Shown here: positions 1-11,131 of the stretch, in pieces
How positions within the stretch are numbered: position 1 is the stretch's first letter
How the letters are laid out: each line of letters begins with the position of its first letter
Assembly: GCA_009869945.1 (NCBI GenBank)
Contig: WIXG01000625.1
Coordinates: 1 to 31,244 of the forward strand
Direction: 5' to 3'
Origin: Mesaphorura yosii
Taxonomy: Eukaryota; Arthropoda; Collembola; Poduromorpha; Tullbergiidae
DNA length: 31,244 nt
The notes under the pieces: model-generated
The model's input: the letters and a program-made list of their open reading frames with translations, nothing else
What the model was told of the DNA's origin: nothing
The model's database searches: none
Position numbers and translations under genes: made by a program

Positions 1-2
1 AA

Positions 3-350
3 TATGAAGACGCATTAAAGGCTTATCAGGAAGTATATGTGAAAAGAAGAGATATATTGGGAGAAGATCATCCAGATACTTTAAATACAATGTGTGATAT
101 AGCCGGAATACTTAAGAGCCAAGGAAAATATAAAGAGGCATTAAGCGCTTATAAGGATGTATATGAGAAATGGCAAAAGATACTGGGAAGACATCATCCA
201 GATACATTAAAAATAAATAATTTTATGGATAGAATCATGTTAGAGAAGGAATTGAGTATTAAAGAACAATTAAGGAAAAAGCAAAAAAATGCGTTTGTAC
301 GTTTAGGTAAGTTTATAGCTAGACCATTTGTGAAGCTGAAGAAAAAGTAG
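3..350 (+). CDS. TPR-repeat protein, 5' end cut by window edge
   Basis: The reading frame is open from base 3 and closes at 350. It encodes at least two kinesin-light-chain/nephrocystin-type TPR units of 42 residues, each with the hallmark pattern (K)Y.(D/E)AL.AY, then ILG..HPDTL. The units are also visible as a 126-nt DNA repeat (about 9-134 and 135-260). A basic tail rich in Lys follows. TPRs of this class are protein-binding scaffolds, so no specific function can be given. The DNA is much more AT-rich than the other coding regions here. A good splice donor (GTAAGT at 307) lies inside the 3' part, so the frame may leave by splicing into the ORF at 378-599 rather than ending at 350. It could be part of an expanded or horizontally acquired TPR family; that is inference. 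Confidence 0.6.
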   Translation, partial: YEDALKAYQEVYVKRRDILGEDHPDTLNTMCDIAGILKSQGKYKEALSAYKDVYEKWQKILGRHHPDTLKINNFMDRIMLEKELSIKEQLRKKQKNAFVRLGKFIARPFVKLKKK

Positions 351-377
351 TAAGGGACGATTTGCGCCGTATTCAGA

Positions 378-599
378 ATGGTGGACGCGTTCATGTTACA
401 GAAGAAGTTTTCCGAATCAATCCGAATGGCAAAGTCACTGCTTCCGGTGACCAAGTCTGTGCTTGGTGAAAGGCAACGGAAAATAGGCTTGATTCTTAAT
501 TTGCTCTGGCATACATATAGAATTTGTGGAAATCCAGAGCGGGCGAGTCACTACCGCAAAGAACTCGACGCTTTTATTCCGATACATTACGTAACCTAA
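378..599 (+). CDS. TPR-like C-terminal ORF or exon
   Basis: A 73-residue frame resembles a degenerate TPR pair: a segment around SVLGERQRKIG followed by LLWHTY and GNPERASHYRKELD. It follows the TPR ORF at 3-350 on the same strand and is preceded by an acceptor-like ATTCAG at 371-376 and another TACAG at 397-401. The second acceptor is phase 0 and would match a GTACGT donor at 297 in the upstream ORF, so both could be one gene. Two AATAAA signals 90-100 bases after the stop support a real 3' end. Identity is not recognised beyond the TPR-like pattern. Confidence 0.4.
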   Translation: MVDAFMLQKKFSESIRMAKSLLPVTKSVLGERQRKIGLILNLLWHTYRICGNPERASHYRKELDAFIPIHYVT

Positions 600-687
600 C
601 CTGAGCCGTGAGCTCGCACCGGTCCTTCGCCTTCACGAATGCATAGAACACGCCAATTGTGACTATTTTCATTTGGTTTTGTTACTT

Positions 688-702
688 AATAAACTGAATA
701 AA
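688..702 (+). terminator. Polyadenylation signals for the TPR-like gene
   Basis: Two AATAAA hexamers, at 688-693 and 697-702, lie downstream of the stop codon at 597-599 and just before the minus-strand ABC fragment. Confidence 0.5.
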
Positions 703-736
703 TAACTACAATTCGCTGTGAAAAACTGAAGACGGA

Positions 737-1155
737 TCAACACCCAGCCCCCGCCTTTGGCGTCACGCGCCTCGCGGCAATCGCATTCGTCAGCGCCCAC
801 AACACGAGCGAGTAACCGATCGTGACGGCGAAGCCCAGCCAAACCTTCGGATGGGGCGGCCTCCAGCCGCGGCCGAGCATGGAGCGAATTCCTATGCGGC
901 GTGCATCTGCGGGACGGGGACAGGGCCGAGCCATTGGAGTGCCTTGGGCATGCCGGTCGTGGGCCAGAATACGCCCGCCACGACCACCATCAGGAGCGTG
1001 ATGGCGAGTGCCCATTGCATGACGACTTCCTCTTCGCACACGGCGCTCAGGATGAAACCCGCAAACATGCTTTGGAATCCTCCCATGACGGTCAGCGCCA
1101 CGCCGCACGCGAGCAGGAGCGCCAGTGATGACGGCGAGAACGAGTCGACAGCTCT
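737..1155 (-). pseudogene. C-terminal fragment of ABC-2 (ABCG/ABCH-type) transporter, frameshifted
   Basis: The minus strand reads as the end of an ABC-2 membrane domain. It has two hydrophobic helices, then CEEEVVMQWALAIT, a further helix, FWPTTGMPKALQW, and in another frame RIGIRSMLGRGW, P.VWLGF and a last membrane helix ending in a short basic tail (stop at 737-739). In ABCG/ABCH half-transporters the motif (W/F)P.EGMP..LR is followed by ALR..M.RGW, so both halves belong together. The frame changes near 900-915, where the first frame hits a TAG at 892-894. One missing base would restore continuity. A possible acceptor (CTCAG) at 1155 starts the piece; no upstream half (nucleotide-binding domain) is present, and the liprin-beta 3' end follows at about 1300. 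It is most simply a decayed duplicate. A sequencing error plus distant upstream exons around liprin-beta is the alternative. Confidence 0.6.
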
Positions 1156-1653
1156 GAGCCGAGGCCTTTGAGGTTCATACTTTATCAGCGGTTGAGTTGG
1201 AACTCAGCCGGCCAAATATTTGTGGCGTATTCGCATTTTCCACGCAATGAGAAAGAAAGAACCCAGCGAAACACAATTTTAAATGCAAAATCCACGTCTT
1301 CTTTATTCAAATCAGGCGGTTCTCCATGTTCTTGCCTTTTCACAATTTCGGCGTATAAATTACATTTAAAAACATACGCACGCACCCAGGCACACGAACT
1401 GATAAGATAAGGTGGGCTTAAGGCAGCGTAGTGCAGTCGATTAGTATTAGCATTAATTTCCATACAGTTTGCTCTTAGCAAGCTGATTAGGAAGACACTG
1501 ATTAGAGATTAGGCTTAGACTTCTTACAATTCTTAGGCACAGCGTAATTGACTTATTGCTTTAGCTTCGTTTGGCATTTGTCATTGTAAATTAACAAAAT
1601 TACAAAAAATTCGCCCTCCTCGATTGATTGAATTCTAACTGGCCCTCGTCAAG
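1156..1653 (-). other. Liprin-beta 3' UTR and spacer
   Basis: AT-rich sequence with no convincing frame. On the minus strand AATAAA (TTTATT on the plus strand, 1302-1307) lies about 350 bases after the liprin-beta stop codon and probably marks its 3' end. Confidence 0.5.
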
Positions 1654-4600
1654 TCAAATGTTGCTGATTTTGTCAGTGTCCCCGTTTCCATTTCCATTTC
1701 CCGTCGTGCTGCTCGTCTCTCGAGCCGGTGAAGGCGAAGGCGAGCCGTCGATGTCGATCTCGAAGGGGTAGACACTCCACTCCAGCGGGCAAAGCAGCTC
1801 CTCCGTCACGCCACCGGTGCTTGAACTCCAGCGCTTTCTGCGAAGGGCAAAAACTGCTCCTGCTTTGTGGGGTTTTGTTGGCTGAAATATAAAAATGCGA
1901 ACGCATCATTTAAATTGGGTTTTCGACGTCGAAGGAGGCGCCAGGCGGCTTACCTTGACCCGGATCATCGGGCTGATGGGCACAAACTCGGTCGCCAGCT
2001 CCACGCTCCGCTTTTCCTGCACGAGGCGCTTGCCCACGAGTTCATTGACCTGCAGGCTGAGGTGTCTACGGAGGAGCGTTTTGTTGGCGGGGATGGCGAG
2101 CAGGGCGGAGAGGAGCTCGGCGTTGAATTTCGGCTCGAAGATGATGAGAGCGCCGTGCACACCGGAGCCCCGCATGTTGGGGGCGTACTCGGCGAGGTCG
2201 ATAGCGCGCAGCCACTCCATCACACGGTGGTTCGTCCACGTCGCGATGTGCTTTGGACCTCCGCCCACCCCAGCGGACCCGCCGCCTCCTCCGAGCCCAT
2301 TGCTGAGCGGGCTCACTTCGCCCCGCCGACACAGGCAGTTTGGGTGGAAGTTGTAGATACGAAGGAGCTGAATGGCGCGGCGGATCGACGCGTGGTGGAG
2401 GGCGGAGCTCACTTTCAGCTGGAGGAGGTCTTCAGGGGTCAGCCCGTGCAGGACGCGGCCGTCGACCCGCGCCTCGGCGAAGGCCTCCTTGTACTGAGGC
2501 AGCCCGATGTCGTCCAGCCAGCGAATGACCCAGTGATAGTCCAGTTTACCGCCAGGGTCTGCATCAGGGCTCCGCAGCGCCTGGAGCGCGAGCAGCAGCT
2601 TCTTCCTGTGCATCGGGTTCTTGACGCCTAGCTCCTTCTCGACCTCGTGCGGCGTCGCGTGCAGAAGCTGCGTCCCGCTTTTCACCCAGCGGCCCACCTC
2701 GCCCGAGTACGCGCCGAGCCCCAGCCAGTTGAACCACACGACGACCGCGTCAGAGTCCCACGACGCCACGGGCCCGTTGGGCTTCCTCACAAATTCTGGC
2801 ACCGACGCAAACGCGGGCCCGCCCATGCCTGGGGCGCTCCAGCCAAGGCGAGGAGCTGCCGTCGCCCGCGCCAGCCCCCCACGGACAAAAGGATTGTGCT
2901 TCTGAGCCTGTGCATGCGACTGCTCGGCGGGTGCGACGACGTCTTTGTCGAGTCCGCCCGAATTGCTCCGTCGAAGCCTGCCAAACACCGCCTTCAGAAA
3001 TCCACTCCCGCGTGACTGTGATTTGTGCTGCGGGCCGAGCCCCGATGCGGGCGCGGGCGGAGCAGGCGACTTGACGATCTTTGTCGAAATGAAGCTCGGG
3101 CCGCTATTTCGGCGCTGCCAGCCGTCTCGCTCGATTGCGGCTGTGAGAACACAAAAAAGGGCGAGGTGGGACGTGAGTAATTTTGAATTTTTGAATCCGC
3201 GCGGGTGGGAAGTTCAGAATTCAAGCGTAAGTCCCAAAATGCCCCGTCCCGGCATGCAAAAAGCGAAAAAGCGACCCAGACGTCCGCGTCTTCTGTGTGC
3301 CGTGCGTCATGCATATAAAAATCTGGCGCAGAAACCTAAATTAGGCGTGGAAGTGCTCCGGTTTCCATTTCCATCGACGGCGCCGACGCCCACGCGGCCC
3401 AAAATAAGTGGAGCTCCGCCGCCTGAAGGAGTAACTGGGAAAGAACCGCCCCCGCCAAAGCCGCCGACTGAATTATTTGCCCCGGGCCCGTAAAAATTGA
3501 AAGCAGTGCCTCCGGCGGTGCCAAAACGTTGACCTTCTGAGACTGGAGAGTAGGGCTTCAGTTGGAGTTTGTAAGAAGCCGCCGACGGAGCCTGAAAGAA
3601 CCCCCCGCTCCCACCACCGTAACTAACACTGCTATTAACGCTAAAAGGCAACCCCGTCTTAGAATTGGTACCCTGATTGGAGCTGCCGTTGGCGTGATTG
3701 ACGACTGCGTGCAGGTTGCCGCTGCTCAGACTCGCGCCTCGCCCTGCTGCTGCTGCTCCATCGCTTCCGTTGAACTGCTGTCCTTGCCCTTGACTGTGCC
3801 CGTAGCCGTATCCGTTGAACACCGAAAGCTGCAGTGCGTGCTGGCAGCCACCACCGCCGCCGCTCGGCGTGCGCCGTGGAAGCGTTCCAAACACGGACTG
3901 GTCCACTCGGCGGAATGCGTTCGCTGGCGGCGTCTGTGCAGTTCACATAAAAAATACATACAGGAAAAGCCAGTCGTTTATCCTTGTCATCCTTGCTTTT
4001 TTCTTGGCTAAAGTTTATCAGGCTTACCCTTGGCCTTGACCGCGCCAGTGCCAAATTGGCTTTGGCGTGGGCGTTGCCCGACTCGCTCCCTGTCGAGTCC
4101 AGCCGAATTCTGGACAACGTCGCCGCCAACCCGTTGGCGTGACCGTATTCGGGGCTGTTCAGCAAAGGAGACGACGCAGCAACGCCTCCGCCACCGCCGC
4201 CTATCGGTGGTTGGCCCCAAAGCCCGTATCGATCCTTGAGCTCCATGTTTTCGCACTCCAGACTAGCCTGCCTCAGTCGGAGGCTGGAAATCTCCGTGAG
4301 CAGCTCGAGCTTCTGAGTCTCGAGCGTGGAGCGCTGGAGCAGCTCCCGCTGCAGACTGTCCTCCGTGCTTTCGAGCACACCCCGCTTGTCATCCAGCATA
4401 CGCTCCAGGTCGCCAATCTTCCCCGTCTGCGCCTCGATCTGATCGGAGAGACAAGCGACTTGCAGGTGCAAGCGGTCCTTGTCCGACTCCAGCCGCAGGA
4501 GGCGGTCTTCGTAGTCAAGACCGAGGAGCGAACCCTGAAAAAGAAAATGCAATTCGCCGTTTAAATTCCCGTCACTGCACCTTACATGGAAAATAAAATA

Positions 4601-6088
4601 AAATTCGCGCAGTGACACTCAAATTACCGCCGCATATGGCCTAGGCCGAGATTCGTGCTGGAAGTGTTCATGTTCGTGTTCTAGAGCACCACAACCACAA
4701 GAAGATCGACTGTTTCTACGGCTGCTTGCGGCGGTGGCGCCGCAGGCGCATGCACACACGCAGCCCAGATCGGGGCACGGGTACAAGGCGGCAGGTGGGC
4801 TGCAGGGCCTGTAGCGCAAAGCGGCCAATTCTGCTGCAGCCGAAGACGCCTTGTCGCCAAACGGGCCGCCAAACTGGAATGAAGTGAAACCCGCCTGTGC
4901 GAAATTCGAATTCAAATTTGGATGGTACGAAGAATGGCGATTCGATGCAGCCTGCAGCGGCATCGGAATCGTCGAAGAACAGCAATCCGCGTGGGAGCCT
5001 ACGCCTGTGCCGAAGCTGAAAGGAGACATCGCCCGAGCCGCAGACGATGTGAAGACATCCCGCTCCATCGACTTGCAGTAACGTGGCGGCCGGTGAGCGT
5101 GGTGCTGCAGCTGCTGTGGGGTCGGTTTTGGCCTTGGTCCCATGCCGGCACCGAAGTATCCGTGCACTATGCCCAGCCCCGCGGCAGCGGCGAGATCCTC
5201 CTCCGCCTCGTCCACGTCATCAAACGACTTGCTCTGACACGCCGCCAGGTTGAATGGCGAACTCGCGTGGCGGCGGCGGGCAGCGGCGCTGCCGCTGATG
5301 TTGGCCGAGTCTTCGTGGTCGGACGCGTACTTCTTCAGACATTTCTTGCGGCTGGAACCCGTGCCAGGGCCGCCAGAGCTTTTTCTCGAGCGGCGGGCCT
5401 GCTGCCCTTCTGCGGTGACAGAAGTCGGCGGCTCTGATGGCAATGGCGTTGGAGGACTTCGTGGCTTGGAGTTTGTGTTAGCATCGAAGTTCTTATCCTT
5501 GCCCTCATCTTCGGAATTTTGAATTTGGCGGCATGGCCGTGTCTTCTGTTTGACGGCGGCAGGTTCTTCGTCTGGATCGACGAGCGGGAGTGGTCGAATG
5601 AAAACTTGAGTTTGCGTTGTCTGCTTCGGACGCGGTTCGCTGACGCCCGCGCCTACGCCGAAGAATATGTCGGGCAGCGCCGACGTCGGCGAAGGAGGCA
5701 CGGGTCGATGAAGAACTGGCAGGGGCGGTCGAGGGTGAGTGGGTAGACTGTCGAGGTACTTCGAAGTAAAGGCAAAGGGCGTCCTGTCCAGGACGGGCAT
5801 CGGAGCCGGGACGGGCGACTTCTGGCGTGGGCGCGGGCATGCCGTGGACATCACATTCGAGCTGGCGCCTGCCCCTTCGTCGCCGCTCGCACTGGCGCTG
5901 GCGCTGTCGACGTCGAATGTATCTTCGTATTCGTGTGTGTTGCCATTGCCGATTTCGTTTTCGTGCTCAGGCTCGGGTTCGGGCGGTTTTTCTTTCACCG
6001 GCTTGGCATTGGAGCAGGCTATTGAAATCGAAGGCGAAGACGACACGGCTGATTTCGGTTTCGGAGTGGAGGAGGCTCCAGAATTCAT
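1654..6088 (-). CDS. PPFIBP: Liprin-beta (PPFIBP family scaffold)
   Basis: Liprin-beta is a cytoplasmic scaffold that pairs with liprin-alpha at cell-adhesion and synaptic sites. Exons, in order: 6088-4628, 4534-4028, 3933-3336, 3140-1954, 1881-1654. All introns are GT-AG (93, 94, 195 and 72 bp), phases agree, and the total of 3981 nt gives 1326 residues. Family marks are the coiled coil at residues about 492-590 (YEDRLLRLESDKDRL, LQRELLQRSTLETQKLELL), VFGTLPRR, TSTPNL, FGRLRRSNS, ATAAPRLGWS, and three SAM domains at about 982-1044, 1055-1117 (WLDDIGLPQYK) and 1156-1226 (NHRVMEWLR.IDLAEYAPN). The C-terminal exon keeps the basic and CPLEW patterns of the vertebrate tail. Unusual points: a 487-residue low-complexity first exon, a shortened coiled coil, and Gly-rich inserts. 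The ATG at 6086-6088 is the first in frame, but an acceptor at 6097-6100 shows that the exon may also be entered by splicing. Confidence 0.93.
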
Positions 6089-6096
6089 TTCGAGAG

Positions 6097-7320
6097 CTGT
6101 TCAAGAAATGCAGAATTCGGACGTGAGGATGAGGAATCAAGAAAAAAGCCCCGAGACGAAAGTTACACTGCACCGACTGCGGAGAAAAATGCGGGTCCGT
6201 GTCGAATTCGACATCGAAACTGATAACGACACTGATAATGAGCGTACGAGGCTGATTCGACATGCCACGCATGCACGGCACTCGTTAAATGCAGAACTGA
6301 ATGAGAAACGAGACGGCGAACGGTGAGGGAATTCGAACGAAGCGAAGGAGGAAAAGAAGAAAGAAAATCTCCTTCGCATCTCTTTCGCATTTGCATCTTT
6401 CTTCTTTCATCTTGCACGCAAGCCAAAGATTCAAAGATTCAAAGAAAGATTGAAAGAGATTTTAGTATAGTCGTACGAATTCGGTCACGTTGCCAAAAAT
6501 TCGTAAATTCGACATTCTTTTCGATTGCCAGGCGATTATCATTACACGACTCGACTAGAAACTAGACTGCTAGACTACTTAATCGGTGCTACGCGGCGCT
6601 CTGCTATAAATAATTACATTCATCACTTTGTATAAATAAACATCGAATCTTCATCTTCGCCTTGGCCAATCTTTTGCTTTGCGGTGTAATTGGATAAATT
6701 GGATACAAAAGGTAAGCAACTGGCAACTCATAACTTGGCAGGCACCAGGAAAGAAACTGTGTCGTGTCGGGTGTCGACAGACAAGCGTATCGGATTGCGA
6801 AACTTGTTAATGGCACGAGCAAGTGTCCTATTTCAATATTTCAATGGACGGGCCTCAGATTGACTGAAATCGGACCCGATCTTGGGCTCTTTGCATTGGG
6901 GGCTTGACGCTGTACTGGATTTTATTACCTTTTTTATCGCAGGAAGGCAAGGCAGATCTGGCTCAAAAGGTAGACGTTAGACTGGTTAGACGGGCATAAA
7001 ATCAGTAAAATTAGTACGGCTGCAGGTTAGAGAAAGAAATAGGATGCGGATCTTCGCCACATCTGCGTGCCTGCCGCCGGATTTATTTTTAACCCACCAC
7101 CAGCACCGGAATTATTTCTATTATTGGTTATTAGATCATTCTAACCGAAAAATCGAACCCTGCCTGAGCCTGCTTAACAGCATAAACCGATTGATCTTTC
7201 TTAGCTGATTCAGTGACTAATCGCGCCGGTGCAGTGCAAATTCGTTAGGCATGTGTGCAAAATGATTAATTATGCATGCAGAAAGCTGGAGAATGAAGAT
7301 TTTACGTTTTCCGTACGTAC
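6097..7320. other. Intron or spacer upstream of liprin-beta
   Basis: No convincing coding frame. If the exon at 7321-7939 is spliced to the liprin-beta acceptor at 6097-6100, this is a 1.2 kb intron starting with GTACGT. A minus-strand AATAAA (plus TTTATT, 7082-7087) instead allows the 7321-7939 frame to end here as a separate gene. Confidence 0.4.
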
Positions 7321-7939
7321 ATTTCTTCTTGAAATCGAACGAAGACATTTTTTGCAGCTTGTGCGGCCTCGCCTCTTCCTCCGCCTGATCATGACCGTCT
7401 TCGTCTTGTTTTGATTTTGTTTTCTTCTTCGCAGGTTGATCGAGCTTCACATCCACAACTACGACAGTCGACGCAGTTTCAGTCCCAGAAAACGAATACT
7501 CGGATGTCTTATCAGTGGCTCGGCCTTCTTCGCCGTCGCCGCTGCCAGATATCGAAGAAGAAGAAGAAGTAGAAGTCTGTGACTGTGACTCAGATTGACT
7601 TTCTTCTGACTCATCTTCAGACTTAATTTCTGGCTCCTGGTCTTCGATTTTTTCACCCTTCACCGCTGAAGATGGCTCCGACGCAATTTTGTGCCCATTT
7701 TCAGTGATCTTCGGACTAATTGGCGACCCAGCTTCAACTTCGGATTTCTTATCAGTTTGGGCCTCGGCTTCGCCAAGGAGCCCCAAGGCGAGAAGCTGCA
7801 TTGACGGCTCCTCACCTTCTTCAGTCACGAAGAGCGGTTCGAAACCGGGGCTGAAATCCCGCATTCGCCTTCTGGCGGCCGCTGCTGCTGCTGCCACGGC
7901 GGCGGCGGAGCCGCTTGCGCCCTCGCCCGCGCCGTTCAT
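7321..7939 (-). CDS. Acidic Ser/Glu-rich coding exon, possible liprin-beta 5' exon
   Basis: Starts at an ATG (7937-7939) with an in-frame TGA upstream, so it looks like a first coding exon. The 206-codon product has an Ala-rich run near the start, then acidic and Ser-rich low complexity (KSEDESEESQ, a Ser run) and a Lys-rich end with SSFDFKKK. The frame reaches a GTACGT donor at 7320 in phase 1. This is exactly the phase needed by the acceptor in front of liprin-beta exon 4628-6096, and joining them keeps the whole liprin-beta frame open (1535 residues). Alternatively the frame runs on to a stop at 7217 with a polyadenylation signal at 7087. No domain is recognised. Confidence 0.5.
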
Positions 7940-9148
7940 CTTCACTTCTGCATTCAATCTTCACTAATCACAGCAACGCCACCGCTTCGAAGCCTGCTTG
8001 TTAATTACCCGGAACAAATAGAAAGCGACGACTCCACGTCAGATTTCGACAACCGCCCGCCCAGCCAAAAAATCCGAGTTGGTGTTGACAGCTCGTCAAA
8101 TTTCCGCGAAGATGACAATAATAATTACACAAGAGCACTATGCACGACAAAAGACACGTGCTGAAGACGAAGACACGCAAAGGAGTGGAGCAACGACAGA
8201 AGAAGACAAAGCCAAGCCACTGCCACAATCACTGCTCGACTCGAGAGATCTTAATTATTATGTAATCTGAAGAAGACAGCGACATGAGCAAGACAGACTT
8301 CAGGTTTTCGTTTCGTGGTGTGCCGTGCCAAGAAAAGAAAACAGTGCCGGGATAAAGAAGATCTATGCGCCTACCTCCACGCTAACTCGCCGGTCTGTCG
8401 GGAGTCGAAAATGAATCTTCCAGCCCACATGTGCAGTACAGGCAGAAAATGAAGATGAAAGAAAAATCTCTGCCACGTCATGCCACAGTAAAGCAAAGCA
8501 ATTGAAGCAACTGAGCCTGATTGCCGATCGCCTTGGGTGCCGGCTTCCTGAAGATCTACAGTTGAACCTCGCCTACACGCAAAATGTAAGATCGACTCGA
8601 CATTTGACTTGACTTGTGATTTGACAATTACTCAAATCTGCCTAATGTCTAAGCTGCCTTTGCCTTCATCTTTGGCGTGGGCCTGGCTGACATTAAGAAT
8701 AACCGATTCAAGGCTCGCGTACGTGCGGATGCGGGAAGGGCATTCAAGATCTGGTTTACTTTACAGCCCAAAGATACCAAAGAAGTGAAGATAAAGACGA
8801 AGATGAATGGAGAAGAGCGTAGCAGCAAAGATGAGCAAGCCAGATGATCTGCCGTGCCGTGACAGTAAAGTAAGTAGTAAAATCAAATGGGAATTAGCAG
8901 AGGCTGAACCGTTCTGATTCTGACTAAGAATAGTAGAAGATCATTTGTAACTGTCTCCAGAGCCCAACAGATGAGATGAACCGTAAAACAAGTACAACTG
9001 AAGATCAATGACACGACACAGACACGAGACGACTCAAGAACTAACTCAATCGTCAAAGATCATAAATCCTCAACTCCTCGCAGAAGCAGAACAGGAAATA
9101 CATCATAAAAACTGCCACGCAAAAGCGCCGCTGCTGAATGCACTCTAC
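7940..9148. other. Non-coding spacer or intron
   Basis: About 1.2 kb, purine-rich on the plus strand (many GAAGA runs), with no convincing gene. Contains one copy of AAAATGTAAG (8581-8590), a splice-donor-like motif on the plus strand. Confidence 0.3.
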
Positions 9149-10426
9149 CTTTAATGAGCCCAGACTGCCACCGAATGGAAAAACCAGCGACGGCGATGGA
9201 GACGGCAGATTGACGTACAGCGGAAATTCAGACCTGTCGACGCCAGGCGGGCCAGATCGAAGATTTTCACTGTCGCGGGCGCCGCCGTCGAATTGGTCAA
9301 AGTCGATGTTCCATTTCTGGCGTTGGCGTCCACTTTTCTGTTGCTGTTGTTGCTGGCGCGTCTGGAGATTCAGCCTGTCGTAGATCGAATCGAGACTGGA
9401 AGACAAATTGTTCATTCCCATCGGGGCGGGCGTGGGCGATGACGCGGTCGAAGACTTCTTGCCCTGGCCCTTCGTAATTGTTGGCGTTGGCTCTTTATTC
9501 TCGGCGGTTGATTTCGATGGAGGTAAGTTCGGAGTCGGAATTGGCGAATTTGGACGTAATCGGGGTACCCGGGCTCTGGCACGGATAACCTTGGCTTGCA
9601 TCTCCATCTGGTCAAAGATTTGATCGACGTCCATCGATCGGGATTTGGATTTCTCCTTGGTCGATTTTCGACCACGGGTACGATCGGATGAAGAATTACG
9701 TCGAATGCCCGCACCCGAGCCCGACACCTGAGGCAGTGGTGGTCGACTTGCGTTGTTCGAAGCAGGCGCTAGCGCAGAAAATTGCAAATGTTTGGGAGTC
9801 GCCGTCAAGCCGCTGCCTTCGGTGCGAAGAAGGCATTGCAAGTCCAAATTCAAGACTTCATTCAGCGTGTTCAGAAATTCCCAGTCTTCGTCTTCACCGC
9901 CACCGTCGCCTTTCGTGACTTTGATTTCGTTCGAACTTGAATTTAACTCTGTCGAGGCAGAGGCAAACGAAGAATACTCCGACGAAACACTGCCGCTGCC
10001 GCTGCCGTTACTGTTACCACCTGGCTCGAACGCCCTACACAGCTCGCGAACTTTCACTTTGGCACAAGACTGACTCAAATCGCGGCGTCGCTGCTTGCGA
10101 ATGCATTGCGGATCCACTTCGAAATCGTCGAAATCGCTGTCCGGCGGAACGAGCACAGGTTCATAATCGTTATCTTCGTGCTGCTGCTGCTGCGACGGCA
10201 ATGCGTGCACGCCAACGCCGTTCTTCGCGTTCGCCCTGGCGGCAAGCGACAACGACAAGCCCCCAGCGGCCTGAAAACTGGAGGCGAAGGCGAGTCCATT
10301 CAAACCCTTCGATTTCGCTGTCCCTGCTGATTTCTTCGATCTCGCCGGCGGCAGCCGCAACTGCAACTGCAAATCGACCACATTCTCGTAATGGTGATGG
10401 CGATGCAAAATTCGATCTGATTCCAT
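9149..10426 (-). CDS. Low-complexity coding exon, possible alternative liprin-beta first exon
   Basis: An ATG at 10424-10426 with an upstream in-frame TAA opens 426 codons. The frame ends in phase 0 at AAG|GTAGAG (9149/9148), or at a stop at 9053 if not spliced. The product has a His-rich start, a stretch EDWEFLNTLNEVLNLDLQ, a basic Ser/Arg region with MDVDQIFDQMEMQAKVIRAR, SSSLDSIYDRLNLQ, a Gln run, and ends PFGGSLGSLK. That last motif recalls the PFMGSLRAL segment of vertebrate liprin-beta, and the phase 0 donor matches the liprin-beta coiled-coil exon (acceptor before 4534). Linkage to liprin-beta is inference. It could be an independent disordered protein. Confidence 0.5.
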
Positions 10427-11131
10427 CGAACTCGACCTCGAGTCTTAACGCAAACTGGACTACGAAGCGAAGACAAGATAAGACAACGACCGACCGCCAA
10501 GATCAGGCGACTGACTGACTACTCAAGCACGAGCAAATAAATGGAGTTTTGTCCCCGTCGATTTTTGGCAACGCACCGGTAGAGTTCCTTGACTTTAGTT
10601 TGAGTGTCTCTGTCAACGGTCATGCCATTAAGCCAAGCCAACCATTACGATTACGTATCAAAAGTTGTAACAGAAAAGATACACGGAAGAAGAAAGAAGA
10701 CAGATCCTAGAATTCCTGAGTAATGAGCTTGGATGAATGCAGATTCGCATTTGGCATTTGCAGCTGCGAGTTGCGAATGTTTTGATCGTTAACGACACAA
10801 CCCGTGCATCGCATCAAGAAAATGTAAGTGTCTCCGCCAAAAATAGCAAATAGACAAGTGTACGAGTATGATCAGATTCCGATTTATCAACAGCCGGGAC
10901 CGCGACGACGACGGGCGAATTCAAGCGTGCAAAATGAGCCAGAGTATTCGCAGGCAGTTGTGAACAGCGAATATCGGTTCGATTTCCTGGATCACGACTC
11001 GAAGACTCAAAGAACCTTGGGCTCTGCATTATTTTGGTTGGTTCTGGATTGTTGGCTGTTGTGGAGCTCCAGAACACGGCGAGAAGAAGGCGGCAAAGGC
11101 TCAAAATACCCGTGGCGGGCTGAATTCTTAC
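10427..11131. other. Spacer or intron without recognised gene
   Basis: No frame with recognisable protein. A splice-donor-like AAAATGTAAGTG lies at 10819-10830 on the plus strand. It may be the intron between the small exons at 11132-11438 and the large exon at 9149-10426, since an in-frame phase 0 acceptor (GATTTGCAG) lies inside the start of that exon. Confidence 0.3.

Noticed and set aside
1867..2631. 254-codon plus-strand ORF across the liprin-beta SAM domains
   Set aside because: Shadow of the minus-strand SAM exon, which matches the family in detail.
3934..3961. 28-bp intron in liprin-beta (GTATGT to GCACAG)
   Set aside because: Too short for splicing; the GTAAGC donor at 4027 gives a 94-bp intron in the correct phase.
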